Below are positions 1 through 7,573 of a stretch of 64,000 nt of DNA, in pieces. The stretch spans positions 1-64,000 of the IMG/VR virus record IMGVR_UViG_3300025096_002738. One strand, 5' to 3'. Position numbers and translations under genes: made by a program. This DNA is from a virus. Position 1 is the stretch's first letter. Each line of letters begins with the position of its first letter. The notes under the pieces are model-generated. The model saw nothing but the letters and a program-made list of their open reading frames with translations. It ran no database searches and was not told where the DNA came from.

Positions 1-25
1 ACATTCAATCAAGGAAAAACCCTAC

Positions 26-250
26 ATGGCCCGAAACCTCGACACCGTACTCACCTGGGATCAAGCGGTCGCAGACTTCACAGACAATATCATGCCCTAT
101 GTGCGCGAGCAATATGAACAGGACGGCATCGCCGACTGGCCAGCCCGCCGGGAGACATGGAACAACTGGACCGATTCGCTCTGCAAGGACGGTCAGATTT
201 CTGACTGGCAGTATGAGAATTGGTCGCAGCCCCCCATTTGCGGGGCTTGA
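26..250 (+). CDS. Small acidic protein of unknown function
   Basis: 74 aa. I do not recognise a domain. It is Trp-rich and acidic, with a middle segment (WPARRETWNNWTDSL) and a DGQISDWQYENW stretch that looks like a compact helical fold. The ATG follows an AAGGAAAAA purine stretch. The stop TGA is embedded in the first TTGAC box of the promoter module that drives the next gene, the arrangement seen after four other genes here, which supports it as a real gene. Confidence 0.7.
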   Translation: MARNLDTVLTWDQAVADFTDNIMPYVREQYEQDGIADWPARRETWNNWTDSLCKDGQISDWQYENWSQPPICGA

Positions 251-301
251 CATTCTCTTGACAACTTCGTGCTTGACTTCTGCTCATGCATGTGGGATAA
301 T
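247..301 (+). promoter_or_regulatory. Triple-TTGAC promoter module A
   Basis: TTGAC boxes start at 247, 258 and 273 (spacings 11 and 15). The third is the -35 (TTGACT, 273-278), followed by a 17-bp spacer and a -10 GATAAT (296-301). The first box overlaps the stop codon of the upstream gene. The same layout recurs at 823, 1755, 3405 and 4991. Confidence 0.85.
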
Positions 302-328
302 ATAGCATATTCAAACGGGAGTACATTC

Positions 329-826
329 ATGAAAGTCCGCGCAGCCCTCAAGAAAGTCAAGAGCCATTTCAAGAAGCAGGGGATCAACATCCAGATCTGC
401 GCTCCTGCCCGGCATGGAGATTATAAGTGGTCCTTCGAGCACAACGGGTATGTTGGCTCCTTCTCGGTCAACGGCATGCACGGCTGGGACCCTGCTGCCC
501 TGGATGGCGAGGCTACGCTCTTTCACGTCCGCGCCGTTGGCGATATTAGCGATCCTTACACGGATTACCATGCTGGCTCGTTCCGTGACAACATCACGCA
601 GGTCTGCCGTAGCTTGCTGCCGAGCCCTCCAAAGTATCCGGCTGGAACCTTGGTGCGAGGTAAGGACACGAAGCGAGCAGTGCGCTGGGGCTTCGCCGCC
701 AAGGTGGGTCTCGTCATGAGCGCCGGCGATGGATACTGCAAGGTTGCCTGGACCGGCGATCGTCCCAATCAATGGGGTGATTGGCCTTCGGTCTCTGCCC
801 GCGATCTTGAGAACATCAGCAGTTGA
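329..826 (+). CDS. Hypothetical protein with C-terminal SH3-like 'GTLV' domain
   Basis: 165 aa from ATG 329, preceded by CGGGAG. An in-frame codon at 269 lies between the -35 and -10 of module A, so it cannot be the start on that transcript. The N-terminus is basic (KVRAALKKVKSHFKK). Residues about 100-165 (YPAGTLVRGKD...GLVMSAGDGYCKVAWTGD) follow the pattern of the small 'GDLV..G.V....V.W' proteins scattered over this window and are probably an SH3-like barrel. Function unknown. Its stop codon begins promoter module B. Confidence 0.7.
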   Translation: MKVRAALKKVKSHFKKQGINIQICAPARHGDYKWSFEHNGYVGSFSVNGMHGWDPAALDGEATLFHVRAVGDISDPYTDYHAGSFRDNITQVCRSLLPSPPKYPAGTLVRGKDTKRAVRWGFAAKVGLVMSAGDGYCKVAWTGDRPNQWGDWPSVSARDLENISS

Positions 827-877
827 CATTCACTTGACAATTTGCCACTTGACTCTCACTCGCACAGGTGGTATAAT
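823..877 (+). promoter_or_regulatory. Triple-TTGAC promoter module B
   Basis: TTGAC boxes at 823, 834 and 849 (spacings 11 and 15). The -35 is TTGACT at 849-854 and the -10 is a perfect TATAAT at 872-877, with a 17-bp spacer. It drives the zinc-knuckle gene at 916. Confidence 0.9.
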
Positions 878-915
878 GATGCATCAAGTAAGAAGAAGTA
901 AGGAGAAAAAAGTCC

Positions 916-1758
916 ATGTCATTTAACGGAACCGTCCGCTGCGGCTATTGCTACGTCACCGGCCACAATGCTCGTAAGTGCCCCGCTAAGATTGCCCGCG
1001 TCAAGGAAAGCTATGAGCAAGCCCTTCGTCGCCTCGACCATGCCGAAACGTCGTGGGACAAAGAATACTGGGCCGACCAGACCAGCAGGAGGCGCGAAGA
1101 GTACATCAGGTACACGAAGATCGATCTTGCCACCGGCAATAAGGTCACGAACAAGGCGGCCAAAGCGCTCCGCATGAAGAAGGTCCGGTGCAGCTATTGC
1201 TTAACCCGTGGACACACGCGGCGAGTCTGTCAGAACCTGAAGAACGACTACACGATCTTTAAGACCCGCACGGCGGCAGCACGCAGCCGGTGGCATGCCA
1301 CGCTTGTAGAAAAGCAAGCTGGCCGGGGATCACTGGTCATCACCGGATCGTGGGGCTATGACTCCGCCGGGGAGTGGGGGTTCAGAAAAACGTCTTCCCT
1401 ACTCTCAGGCTACAGCGTGAAGAATGTCCATGCCCACACTAACTTTCAGGCGTGTGTCTCCCTTGAGACCGTACCCCTGTCGGGATTTCAGGGCCGCGAG
1501 GTGTACCGCTCAGAAAATTGGATGGCACTCGCCGCAGTGACAACAGCCCCTGGCGAGTCCTCCTCTCACATCGCGTTCTCGCCGGCGGGAACTGTCCCGG
1601 CTCTGGAGGACATCCCTGGCATCGATGAGGTGCCCCCGCTCAAGCAAGTTTTCCCTACCGGGTGCCAGCGCTCCGGCCACTACGCCGACGGACGCTTTAG
1701 CGAGACCTTCGGTTCTGGGCTTCCAACCGATGCTTACAGTGCCCCCGCCGGTACTTGA
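916..1758 (+). CDS. Protein with two CCHC zinc knuckles
   Basis: 280 aa. It has two retroviral-type zinc knuckles, each CX2CX4HX4C: CGYCYVTGHNARKC near residues 9-22 and CSYCLTRGHTRRVC near residues 92-105, separated by a charged helical segment. Zinc knuckles of this type usually bind single-stranded RNA or DNA. The C-terminal 150 residues (from about ITGSWGYDSAG) are unrecognised and rich in Gly, Ser and Pro. The ATG has a strong Shine-Dalgarno (AAGGAGAAAAAA). It stands alone between promoter modules B and C. A role in RNA binding or host-transcript control is inference. Confidence 0.85.
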   Translation: MSFNGTVRCGYCYVTGHNARKCPAKIARVKESYEQALRRLDHAETSWDKEYWADQTSRRREEYIRYTKIDLATGNKVTNKAAKALRMKKVRCSYCLTRGHTRRVCQNLKNDYTIFKTRTAAARSRWHATLVEKQAGRGSLVITGSWGYDSAGEWGFRKTSSLLSGYSVKNVHAHTNFQACVSLETVPLSGFQGREVYRSENWMALAAVTTAPGESSSHIAFSPAGTVPALEDIPGIDEVPPLKQVFPTGCQRSGHYADGRFSETFGSGLPTDAYSAPAGT

Positions 1759-1809
1759 CATTCCCTTGACAATTTAGTTGTTGACTTTCCGCTCATCTTC
1801 ATCTATAAT
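1755..1809 (+). promoter_or_regulatory. Triple-TTGAC promoter module C
   Basis: TTGAC boxes at 1755, 1766 and 1781 (spacings 11 and 15). The -35 is TTGACT at 1781-1786 and the -10 TATAAT at 1804-1809, with a 17-bp spacer. It drives the AAA ATPase and the two small genes after it. Confidence 0.9.
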
Positions 1810-1857
1810 GTACTACATAAGATAGAGCAATACTTCCACTTCCCCTCGGAGAAAATC

Positions 1858-2940
1858 ATGGCTGTCGATTTCGCCACCTTCTTGTCCATCGCCCCGCTCA
1901 TCCTTGACAGCCGGCTGCCCGTGCTTATCCGCGGCGGACACGGCAAGGGCAAGTCTGAGATCGTCTACATGATCGCAGCCACTCGCGAGCTTCCTGTCGT
2001 CGAGCGCCGCGCGTCTCAGATGACTGAGGGCGATCTCTTGGGTCTCCCCGATACCGCTGAGACCAGCATCGCCGGCCGCAAGTCCACCACCTGGAACGCC
2101 CCAGATTGGCTTGTGACGGCTTGCGAGCAGCCGGTCCTGCTCTTCCTTGACGAAGTGGACCGCGCGACCGTAGAAGTCCGCCAAGGGCTCTTTGAGCTTA
2201 CGGATAGCCGGAAGATCAACGGCTGGCAGCTGCACCCTGACACCCTGATCATGGCTGCCGTCAACGGCGGCGAGCACGGTGCCCAGTACCAAGTGGGCGA
2301 AATGGACCCCGCGGAGCTTGATCGCTGGACCGTCTTCGATGTCGAGCCGACCGTGGAAGACTGGCTTGTCTGGGCTAAGGATAATGTTGACACGATTCTG
2401 TGGGACTTCATTAACCACAATCGGCAGCACTTGGAGCACGTTGGCGACTTCGAGCCTAACAAGGTCTACCCCTCCCGGCGTAGCTGGAAGCGCTTCAACG
2501 ACACTGTGGCGGCCGCAGGGGCCTATGAGCAGGATGCTGATCGCAACGTGCTCTTCCACCTTGCTACCGCGTTCGTTGGTTTTGAGGCCGCCGTCACCCT
2601 GAAGGACTTCGTTGAGAAGTACGAGTGGCAGGTCACGATTGAGGATATCCTGGACGCCGGCGATCTTTCCAAGGCTGCTAACTGGGGTATCAATGACCAC
2701 GCTGCCATGATCGAGAAGTTTCAGGCTGCTGAGACGTTCGGTGAGACCCTTACGCCGGCCCAGATTCACAATCTCGCTAACTACTTCGTCTCGATGCCCT
2801 CCGAGGTTGCGATGAAGCTGTGGACCGTTATCGGTGACACTGATAACATCGACAACGTGGTCGAGCTTCACAAGAGCACTGCGGCTAACGGCACGAAGGT
2901 CTCTGATCACCTCGTGGTTATCCTTGGCGGTGACATGTGA
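1858..2940 (+). CDS. MoxR-type AAA+ ATPase
   Basis: 360 aa. Walker A is GGHGKGKS (residues 26-33), Walker B LLFLDEVD (94-101), and a sensor-1 type AAVNGG lies at about 133-138. This architecture fits the MoxR group of AAA+ ATPases, which act as chaperones or remodellers together with VWA-domain proteins. The next large gene (3485) encodes exactly such a protein, with a metallopeptidase and a VWA-like domain, so the pair probably works together. It is preceded by a CGGAG ribosome site and promoter module C, and the next gene starts inside its stop (GTGA). Confidence 0.9.
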   Translation: MAVDFATFLSIAPLILDSRLPVLIRGGHGKGKSEIVYMIAATRELPVVERRASQMTEGDLLGLPDTAETSIAGRKSTTWNAPDWLVTACEQPVLLFLDEVDRATVEVRQGLFELTDSRKINGWQLHPDTLIMAAVNGGEHGAQYQVGEMDPAELDRWTVFDVEPTVEDWLVWAKDNVDTILWDFINHNRQHLEHVGDFEPNKVYPSRRSWKRFNDTVAAAGAYEQDADRNVLFHLATAFVGFEAAVTLKDFVEKYEWQVTIEDILDAGDLSKAANWGINDHAAMIEKFQAAETFGETLTPAQIHNLANYFVSMPSEVAMKLWTVIGDTDNIDNVVELHKSTAANGTKVSDHLVVILGGDM

Positions 2941-3149
2941 GCCGACGGTCCTTTGTCTCAAAGGTCAAGACCGGCGACGTGGTTCGCTGGCTTCAGAGCC
3001 ACTCAGACCCCACCGTCGGCATTGTGCTTAGCGTGCGAGAGGGTAGGACACCGACGGCCTACCCTCTTGTAGAGGTAAAGTGGACGTCTGGCGCTTATTG
3101 TCCTCCGCTCGTCATTGAGCCAGAGCTAGAGGTTATCAGTGCGGCGTAG
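2937..3149 (+). CDS. Small SH3-like 'GDVV' protein
   Basis: 70 aa, GTG start overlapping the ATPase stop by 4 nt (GTGA), so translation is coupled. The pattern KTGDVVRWLQ...VGIVLSVREG...LVEVKWTSG...LEVIS belongs to the dispersed small beta-rich family of this window. The fold is probably an SH3/KOW-like barrel. Function unknown. Confidence 0.7.
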   Translation: MSRRSFVSKVKTGDVVRWLQSHSDPTVGIVLSVREGRTPTAYPLVEVKWTSGAYCPPLVIEPELEVISAA

Positions 3150-3180
3150 AAGACGTTCGTTAAAATTGGAGAACGATCTG

Positions 3181-3408
3181 GTGGCCACGAGGGATGTTAG
3201 AGTAGGCGACCTGTTGGTAAGGTATAGCGATGGCACCCCTGCGGTTGTCCTGGAGGTTGCTAAAGATCTTGGCCGTCCTCACTTCCAGGTCCGCCCCAGC
3301 GAGGACGTCCCGCCCAGGAAACAATACCGCCTCTGGACGGAGGGCAGCGACGTCTGGATTAAGGAATTCTCTCTGAACGCCCAGTATTACCGGGCCTGCG
3401 ACCCTTGA
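3181..3408 (+). CDS. Small SH3-like 'GDLL' protein
   Basis: 75 aa from GTG 3181, chosen because GGAGA lies about 10 nt upstream. A longer in-frame GTG at 3139 would add a basic run (MRRRRRSLK) and overlap the upstream gene. The N-terminal half (VRVGDLLVRYSDGTPAVVLEVAK) matches the GDLV family. The C-terminal half is charged and unrecognised. Its stop forms part of promoter module D. Confidence 0.65.
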   Translation: MATRDVRVGDLLVRYSDGTPAVVLEVAKDLGRPHFQVRPSEDVPPRKQYRLWTEGSDVWIKEFSLNAQYYRACDP

Positions 3409-3460
3409 CATTCCCTTGACAATTTGGTTGTTGACAAGCCCCTTCCGCCTATGGTATACT
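3405..3460 (+). promoter_or_regulatory. Triple-TTGAC promoter module D
   Basis: TTGAC boxes at 3405, 3416 and 3431 (spacings 11 and 15). The -35 is TTGACA at 3431-3436 and the -10 TATACT at 3455-3460, with an 18-bp spacer. It drives the metallopeptidase/VWA gene. Confidence 0.88.
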
Positions 3461-3484
3461 ACGTATATAAGGATCGAGAACTAA

Positions 3485-4750
3485 ATGAGCACTTCTGATA
3501 ACAGTCCCCCGCCCTTTGACCTCAACATGCACGCAGCGCGTCTGCTGATGCGTGAGTCCTTCTTTGCCGCGCTCTCGCGCCGCATCGACAAGACTCCGAC
3601 CGATCAGATCCCGACGGCTGGCGTCCGCGTCAATCCTGCCACTGGCTGGTTTGAGCTTATGTACAATCCTGAGTTCATGGGCTCGCTCGACGATGAGCAC
3701 AAGCTGGGCGTGCTCATGCACGAATTCTACCACTGCGTTCTGGAGCACGTCACGGGCCGCAAGCCTGCGGATGGTCTCCAGCGCATTGATAACATCGCGA
3801 TGGACCTTGCGATTAACGGTCTCCCGGAGATGCGGAACAAGCTCCCGGATGAGAACAATCCCGGTCCCATGATGCCAAGCGGCGAGCCCATGAAGGCGGT
3901 TGTGCCCGGCCAGGGGCCGTTCGCAGAGCTTCCCGCTAACATGAGCTACGAGTGGTATCTGGAGGCGCTCAAGCGCATGGGCGAGGACCAGGAGGAAGGC
4001 GAGGGTCAAGGTCAACCCGGAGAGGGCGATGGCGATGGTCAGGCCGATCCCTTTGGCGGCGCTGACAGCTTTGATAGCCATGAGGGCTTCGGAGAGGCCC
4101 AGGGAGCCGTCTCCGAGATTGCCAAGGAGCGACTCCGGGATACCATCAAGAAAGCCGCCCAGGAGGCCGAGCAGGCCCGCAACTGGGGCTCTGTGTCCTC
4201 CTCCATGCGCCAGGACATCCTGGAGCGCATCCAGAGCCGAGTGGACTGGCGCAAGGTGCTGCGTTACTTTGTCAAGACTTCCCAGCGGGCCGAGGCCCGC
4301 TCTACTCCGCGGCGGATCAATCGTCGTTTCCCCCGTATCCACCCTGGCAAGCGCGTGCGGCGCCATGCGCGGATTGCGATCAGCATTGATCAGTCCGGTT
4401 CGGTTGATGATCGTATGCTCACCGCGTTCTTCTCGGAGCTTAACAAGCTTGCAGAGATTGCAGAGTTTACCGTCATTCCTTTCGACACTGAGGTTGCCGT
4501 GGACAAGGTCTACACCTGGAAGAAGGGATCGGCCCGGAAGACGGAGCGCGTTATGTGCGGCGGCACGGATTTTGATGCTCCGACCAAGTACGTCAATAAG
4601 GAGAACTTCGATGGACATATCATTCTAACTGATATGATGGCTCCTAAGCCCATTTCCAGCAAGTGTCAGCGCATGTGGATGACCACTCGCGCATGCATGC
4701 AGCGCCCATATTTCAGTACGAATGAGCGCGTTATCGCGATTGATGTATAG
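3485..4750 (+). CDS. Putative metallopeptidase with VWA-like domain (DUF2201-like)
   Basis: 421 aa. The N-terminal domain has a zincin motif HEFYH (residues 79-83) with another His at 88. A low-complexity acidic/Gly linker (about 168-205) follows. The C-terminal domain carries a VWA/MIDAS-type motif DQSGS (302-306) and a later GGTDFD. This two-domain layout is that of the putative metallopeptidase plus VWA-like proteins that accompany MoxR ATPases in bacteria. Together with the ATPase at 1858 it may form a remodelling or proteolytic complex; the substrate is unknown. It starts with ATG after promoter module D. Confidence 0.85.
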   Translation: MSTSDNSPPPFDLNMHAARLLMRESFFAALSRRIDKTPTDQIPTAGVRVNPATGWFELMYNPEFMGSLDDEHKLGVLMHEFYHCVLEHVTGRKPADGLQRIDNIAMDLAINGLPEMRNKLPDENNPGPMMPSGEPMKAVVPGQGPFAELPANMSYEWYLEALKRMGEDQEEGEGQGQPGEGDGDGQADPFGGADSFDSHEGFGEAQGAVSEIAKERLRDTIKKAAQEAEQARNWGSVSSSMRQDILERIQSRVDWRKVLRYFVKTSQRAEARSTPRRINRRFPRIHPGKRVRRHARIAISIDQSGSVDDRMLTAFFSELNKLAEIAEFTVIPFDTEVAVDKVYTWKKGSARKTERVMCGGTDFDAPTKYVNKENFDGHIILTDMMAPKPISSKCQRMWMTTRACMQRPYFSTNERVIAIDV

Positions 4751-5019
4751 TGCGCGGCGGCCGTCCATATGCTCGGGTCAAGACAGTCTTTAAGGCAGGC
4801 GATCTTGTCCAAGTAGTAGGCACTCACCAGGAAGACATGCCCAGCGCGAGAATAGGAATCATCACCGAGAAGGTTTTGAGTTTTCACCCGCATGAAGGAG
4901 GCTCCTTCTGGCTCGTGCTCTTCACGAACGGTATCACCATTCGGATCTGGGAAGGTCATCTAATGCATGTCGTCGGCACCACCTCCACTCTTGACACTCC
5001 CTTGACAAGTTCTACTTGA
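4750..5019 (+). CDS. Small SH3-like 'GDLV' protein
   Basis: 89 aa, GTG start overlapping the stop of the metallopeptidase gene by one base. The core FKAGDLVQVV...ARIGIITEK...FWLVLFTNG.....IWEGHLMHVV is the dispersed GDLV family. The reading frame continues through the first two TTGAC boxes of module E and stops inside the third. The last ten residues may therefore simply be read-through of promoter sequence. Confidence 0.6.
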   Translation: MRGGRPYARVKTVFKAGDLVQVVGTHQEDMPSARIGIITEKVLSFHPHEGGSFWLVLFTNGITIRIWEGHLMHVVGTTSTLDTPLTSST

Positions 5020-5044
5020 CTTTAGCCCCAGCCTCCTGTATAAT
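4991..5044 (+). promoter_or_regulatory. Triple-TTGAC promoter module E
   Basis: TTGAC boxes at 4991, 5002 and 5016 (spacings 11 and 14). The -35 is TTGACT at 5016-5021 and the -10 TATAAT at 5039-5044, with a 17-bp spacer. It drives the 5077 gene. Confidence 0.88.
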
Positions 5045-5076
5045 GTATCAGTACCGTCGAGAAAGGAACACATAAC

Positions 5077-5940
5077 ATGGCTCGCACTTCTTGGAAACTC
5101 GCCTTCCCCACTCTCCTCGCCCACAAGGGGCTGTCTTCGCGTGATCGCAAGGTCATCGAGGACATGAAGCGCGGCTATGGCCACAGGGGCGCCTCGTACA
5201 TGACTCCTGGCCGCCGGCGCTACTTTAAGCAGATCCAGGAGCGCTCTCAGGGCGCCCTGGAGGCCATGGCAGCGCGGGAGGCCTCTGGGCCCACGGAGTT
5301 GGATACACGGCTCTCACGGCTCGCTGAGCGCGTCACAGCCGGCTCTTGGGCCCATGGCTTCGTGGAGTCCCTCCAGGAGCAGGTAGCCTACCGCGGGCCG
5401 CGTCTCTCAGACGGTCAGATGCGGACCCTTGAGAAGATCGAGGCAGAACATTCTGACGAAGCCATGGAGCGCATCGCTGGCTTTGTGGAGCGTTGGAAGA
5501 ACGACACCGACAAGACGCGGACCAATTTTCACAGAGTGATCGACTACTATCGCGCCGAGGCCATGTACTGGCGTAAGACCGTCCACGCCGTCGATGATGC
5601 CGCGGCTGCCGGTAAAGAGTACATCCCGGACCTGGAGACCTGGAAGAGGGTAGTGCAGAATAAGTACGCTCAGAAGGTGATTGCAGGCTATGAGCAGCCT
5701 CCGCTCTACCCGGTGGGTTCGATGGTCTCCCAGCGTGCTGGGGGTTTCGTGCGAAATCCCTACCAGCGACCCTCTCGCTCTGCGGTTAAGCTTGTGCCGC
5801 TGATCATTATCAGCACTGACGAGACTATCGTGTCCGCCGCCAAGGGTAACAAGCGCTACAAGGTGCTGCCCGTCGGCAGTGCAACCACCACTGTTTGCGA
5901 AGAGCGCGACATCAAGCGCTACCGTCCGAGCAAGAAGTAA
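5077..5940 (+). CDS. Basic protein of unknown function
   Basis: 287 aa, not recognised. The first 190 residues are Arg/Lys-rich and predominantly helical, with repeated charged segments. From about residue 215 (YPVGSMVSQRAGG...KLVPLIIISTDE...YKVLPVG...CEERDIKRY) the sequence resembles the small SH3-like family found around it. It may therefore be a helical protein with a C-terminal barrel, possibly nucleic-acid binding (inference from charge). Ribosome site GAAAGGAACA. It starts a unit with the two genes that follow. Confidence 0.7.
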   Translation: MARTSWKLAFPTLLAHKGLSSRDRKVIEDMKRGYGHRGASYMTPGRRRYFKQIQERSQGALEAMAAREASGPTELDTRLSRLAERVTAGSWAHGFVESLQEQVAYRGPRLSDGQMRTLEKIEAEHSDEAMERIAGFVERWKNDTDKTRTNFHRVIDYYRAEAMYWRKTVHAVDDAAAAGKEYIPDLETWKRVVQNKYAQKVIAGYEQPPLYPVGSMVSQRAGGFVRNPYQRPSRSAVKLVPLIIISTDETIVSAAKGNKRYKVLPVGSATTTVCEERDIKRYRPSKK

Positions 5941-5979
5941 AACACACCCCCCGTATCTCATAAGGAGAGAAACAGCAGA

Positions 5980-6249
5980 ATGAACACGAACGATCAACCC
6001 ATCGAAACCCTTGTGCGCGAGCTTATTGAGAGCGTGAACAGGGCAGCCTACTCGGAGTCCGTGGAGGGCATGCGTGAAGGCCTTCGGGCTGCCGTAGAAG
6101 CCTTTGAGAGCGCCCGACGGGTGCATACCACGGCGGGACGCTGGGAAGCGCTCCAGGGGCGCGTGGAGACCCTCCACGAAGACCCTCCGTCAGCCACAGT
6201 CGACCCCTTCGACCCTTATACTTTCAATGGCCCGGAGAGCCGACGATGA
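5980..6249 (+). CDS. Small helical protein, unknown function
   Basis: 89 aa. Strong ribosome site AAGGAGAGAAA. It is mostly helical (LVRELIESVNRAAYSESVEGMREGLRAAVEAFESARR) and then Pro/Asp-rich. No family recognised. The stop overlaps the next start (ATGA). Confidence 0.6.
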   Translation: MNTNDQPIETLVRELIESVNRAAYSESVEGMREGLRAAVEAFESARRVHTTAGRWEALQGRVETLHEDPPSATVDPFDPYTFNGPESRR

Positions 6250-6551
6250 ATAGACAGAATAATAGGGAAGTCCTGCTTCAATGGATTCAAGGCAGAGCCC
6301 CGTGCCACAATCATCGAGGATCGTTGCGAGCCGATGCCTTCGGAGGATTATGGTCCTACAACCTGAAGATTGGTCAGCGCACCGATTCCCAACGGCTTGT
6401 GATTGCTGATTACACGGCTACAAGTGGGGAGTTTCGTTCTCAGACCACATCGACGCACGTTAATCTTGCTCGTCAGTATGCTGATGACGTGATGCACCCG
6501 CGCGTCTGGATGACGACACCCCTCTCAGTGGATCAAGAGATCCCGTTTTAG
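6246..6551 (+). CDS. Hypothetical protein
   Basis: 101 aa, start overlapping the upstream stop by 4 nt. The central LWSYNLKIGQR....RLVIADYTA..GEFRSQTTSTHVNLAR looks like a small beta sheet with one helix. No function recognised. Its stop TAG abuts the inverted GTCAA boxes of the next control region. Confidence 0.6.
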   Translation: MNRQNNREVLLQWIQGRAPCHNHRGSLRADAFGGLWSYNLKIGQRTDSQRLVIADYTATSGEFRSQTTSTHVNLARQYADDVMHPRVWMTTPLSVDQEIPF

Positions 6552-6610
6552 TCAAAAGGATGTCAAATCGGGGCACTTTGGCTTGACAAACCGCCCCAGA
6601 CGGTTACATT
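6551..6610 (+). promoter_or_regulatory. Promoter with two inverted TTGAC boxes upstream
   Basis: GTCAA (the reverse complement of TTGAC) occurs at 6551 and 6562, 11 nt apart, the same spacing as boxes 1 and 2 of modules A-E. A -35 TTGACA follows at 6583-6588, and TACATT at 6605-6610 is the likely -10 (16-bp spacer). This is the same element with its distal boxes turned round. Confidence 0.6.
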
Positions 6611-6636
6611 ACATAAGCGAAAAGGAGATAGATCGC

Positions 6637-6963
6637 ATGGCAAAGAAGTACGACAACTGGTATGTTAGCAAAGTGGACGTGACCCGGAGCAATGAGGGGC
6701 GCCTACAGGCGCTTGAACGCCCTCTAACACGTCCTGAAGGCTCCAAGAGCCTCACCGAGGGTAAGAGGCTGGCCCGCGTCTCTCTCGCCCGCATGAAGGC
6801 GATGGGGCTGGAGAACCTCGTCCTGTGCAAGCCGGATCACAAGCGGTATTCTCGCCTTCTGCGCGAGTCAAACAAGCGCAATAAGGCCAAGCGCATGACG
6901 AAGGCTGATATTGCTGCGATCATGGCTGACGGTGTAACTGAAGAGAAGAAGGGCGAGGTCTGA
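6637..6963 (+). CDS. Basic protein of unknown function
   Basis: 108 aa from ATG 6637, which has AAAAGGAGA at the right distance. An earlier in-frame codon (6583) lies inside the -35 and was not used. It is Lys/Arg-rich throughout, with a helical C-terminus (KRMTKADIAAIMADG). A nucleic-acid-binding role is possible from charge alone. No family recognised. Confidence 0.65.
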   Translation: MAKKYDNWYVSKVDVTRSNEGRLQALERPLTRPEGSKSLTEGKRLARVSLARMKAMGLENLVLCKPDHKRYSRLLRESNKRNKAKRMTKADIAAIMADGVTEEKKGEV

Positions 6964-6965
6964 AA

Positions 6966-7073
6966 ATGAGAAACTTGAACAAGTATGGGGCTGTTTTTCT
7001 CCTCGCTGACATTGTTTGCTGGGGGAGCCTCATCTTTTACGCCTGTCACTATATGCGGTGTCCACTGTCATGA
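6966..7073 (+). CDS. 35-aa single-span membrane peptide
   Basis: ATG 6966 starts just after the upstream stop. The peptide has one hydrophobic segment (YGAVFLLADIVCWGSLIFYA), then a short CHYMRCPLS tail. Its stop TGA overlaps the ATG of the hydrolase gene (ATGA), which supports translation and coupling. Function unknown. Confidence 0.5.
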   Translation: MRNLNKYGAVFLLADIVCWGSLIFYACHYMRCPLS

Positions 7074-7564
7074 CAACACAGAACGCCGAACCCATCCGTG
7101 TCGTATTTTTGCATGGTTACGAATCCAGCCCGAAGGGTCAGAAAGTACGACATCTGAAGAACGCCGGCCTGGACGTTATTGCGCCATGGCTTGACCGCGA
7201 TAGTTGGGACCACTCCGTCACGGCTGCCCGACATACCATTTCTGTATACAATCCTGATGTTATCATCGGCTCCTCTCGTGGGGCCGCGGTAGCCATGGCC
7301 ACAAACACACGGCTGCCTACGGTGCTGATCGCCCCAGCATGGCGAACATGGTGTCCATGGGCAACTCCCCGCGGTGACACTATCATTCTTCATTCATGGA
7401 GCGACACCGTGATCCCCTACGCAGATAGCGAAATGCTGTCGCGAGAGAGCGGCAGCATGCTCATTGAATGTGGTATCAACCATCGCATGAACGACGAAGA
7501 GGCGCTGCGTCTGATGCTTAATGCTGTTAAAATGCAACATGCTAAGCGCCAAGGGGATGTTTGA
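7070..7564 (+). CDS. Alpha/beta hydrolase, YqiA/RBBP9-like
   Basis: 164 aa from ATG 7070. FLHGYESSPKGQK is a typical oxyanion-loop start, and the nucleophile elbow is GSSRG (Ser69, residues 67-71). The acid is probably Asp112 in HSWSDTVIP and the His is His138 in GINHRM. Short single-domain hydrolases of this kind act on small esters or thioesters; the substrate is unknown. Longer in-frame starts (7016) would extend through the coupled membrane peptide and are unlikely. Confidence 0.8.
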   Translation: MTTQNAEPIRVVFLHGYESSPKGQKVRHLKNAGLDVIAPWLDRDSWDHSVTAARHTISVYNPDVIIGSSRGAAVAMATNTRLPTVLIAPAWRTWCPWATPRGDTIILHSWSDTVIPYADSEMLSRESGSMLIECGINHRMNDEEALRLMLNAVKMQHAKRQGDV

Positions 7565-7573
7565 AAGCAAGTT

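Noticed and set aside
1813-2961. 382-codon open frame on the minus strand opposite the MoxR ATPase
   Set aside because: It is the mirror of a strongly biased GC-rich gene with clear Walker motifs on the plus strand; no ribosome site or domain is visible on the minus strand.
3449-4618. 389-codon open frame on the minus strand opposite the metallopeptidase/VWA gene
   Set aside because: Same cause: GC-rich codon bias creates a long antisense frame. The plus-strand protein has HEFYH and DQSGS motifs; the antisense translation has nothing recognisable.
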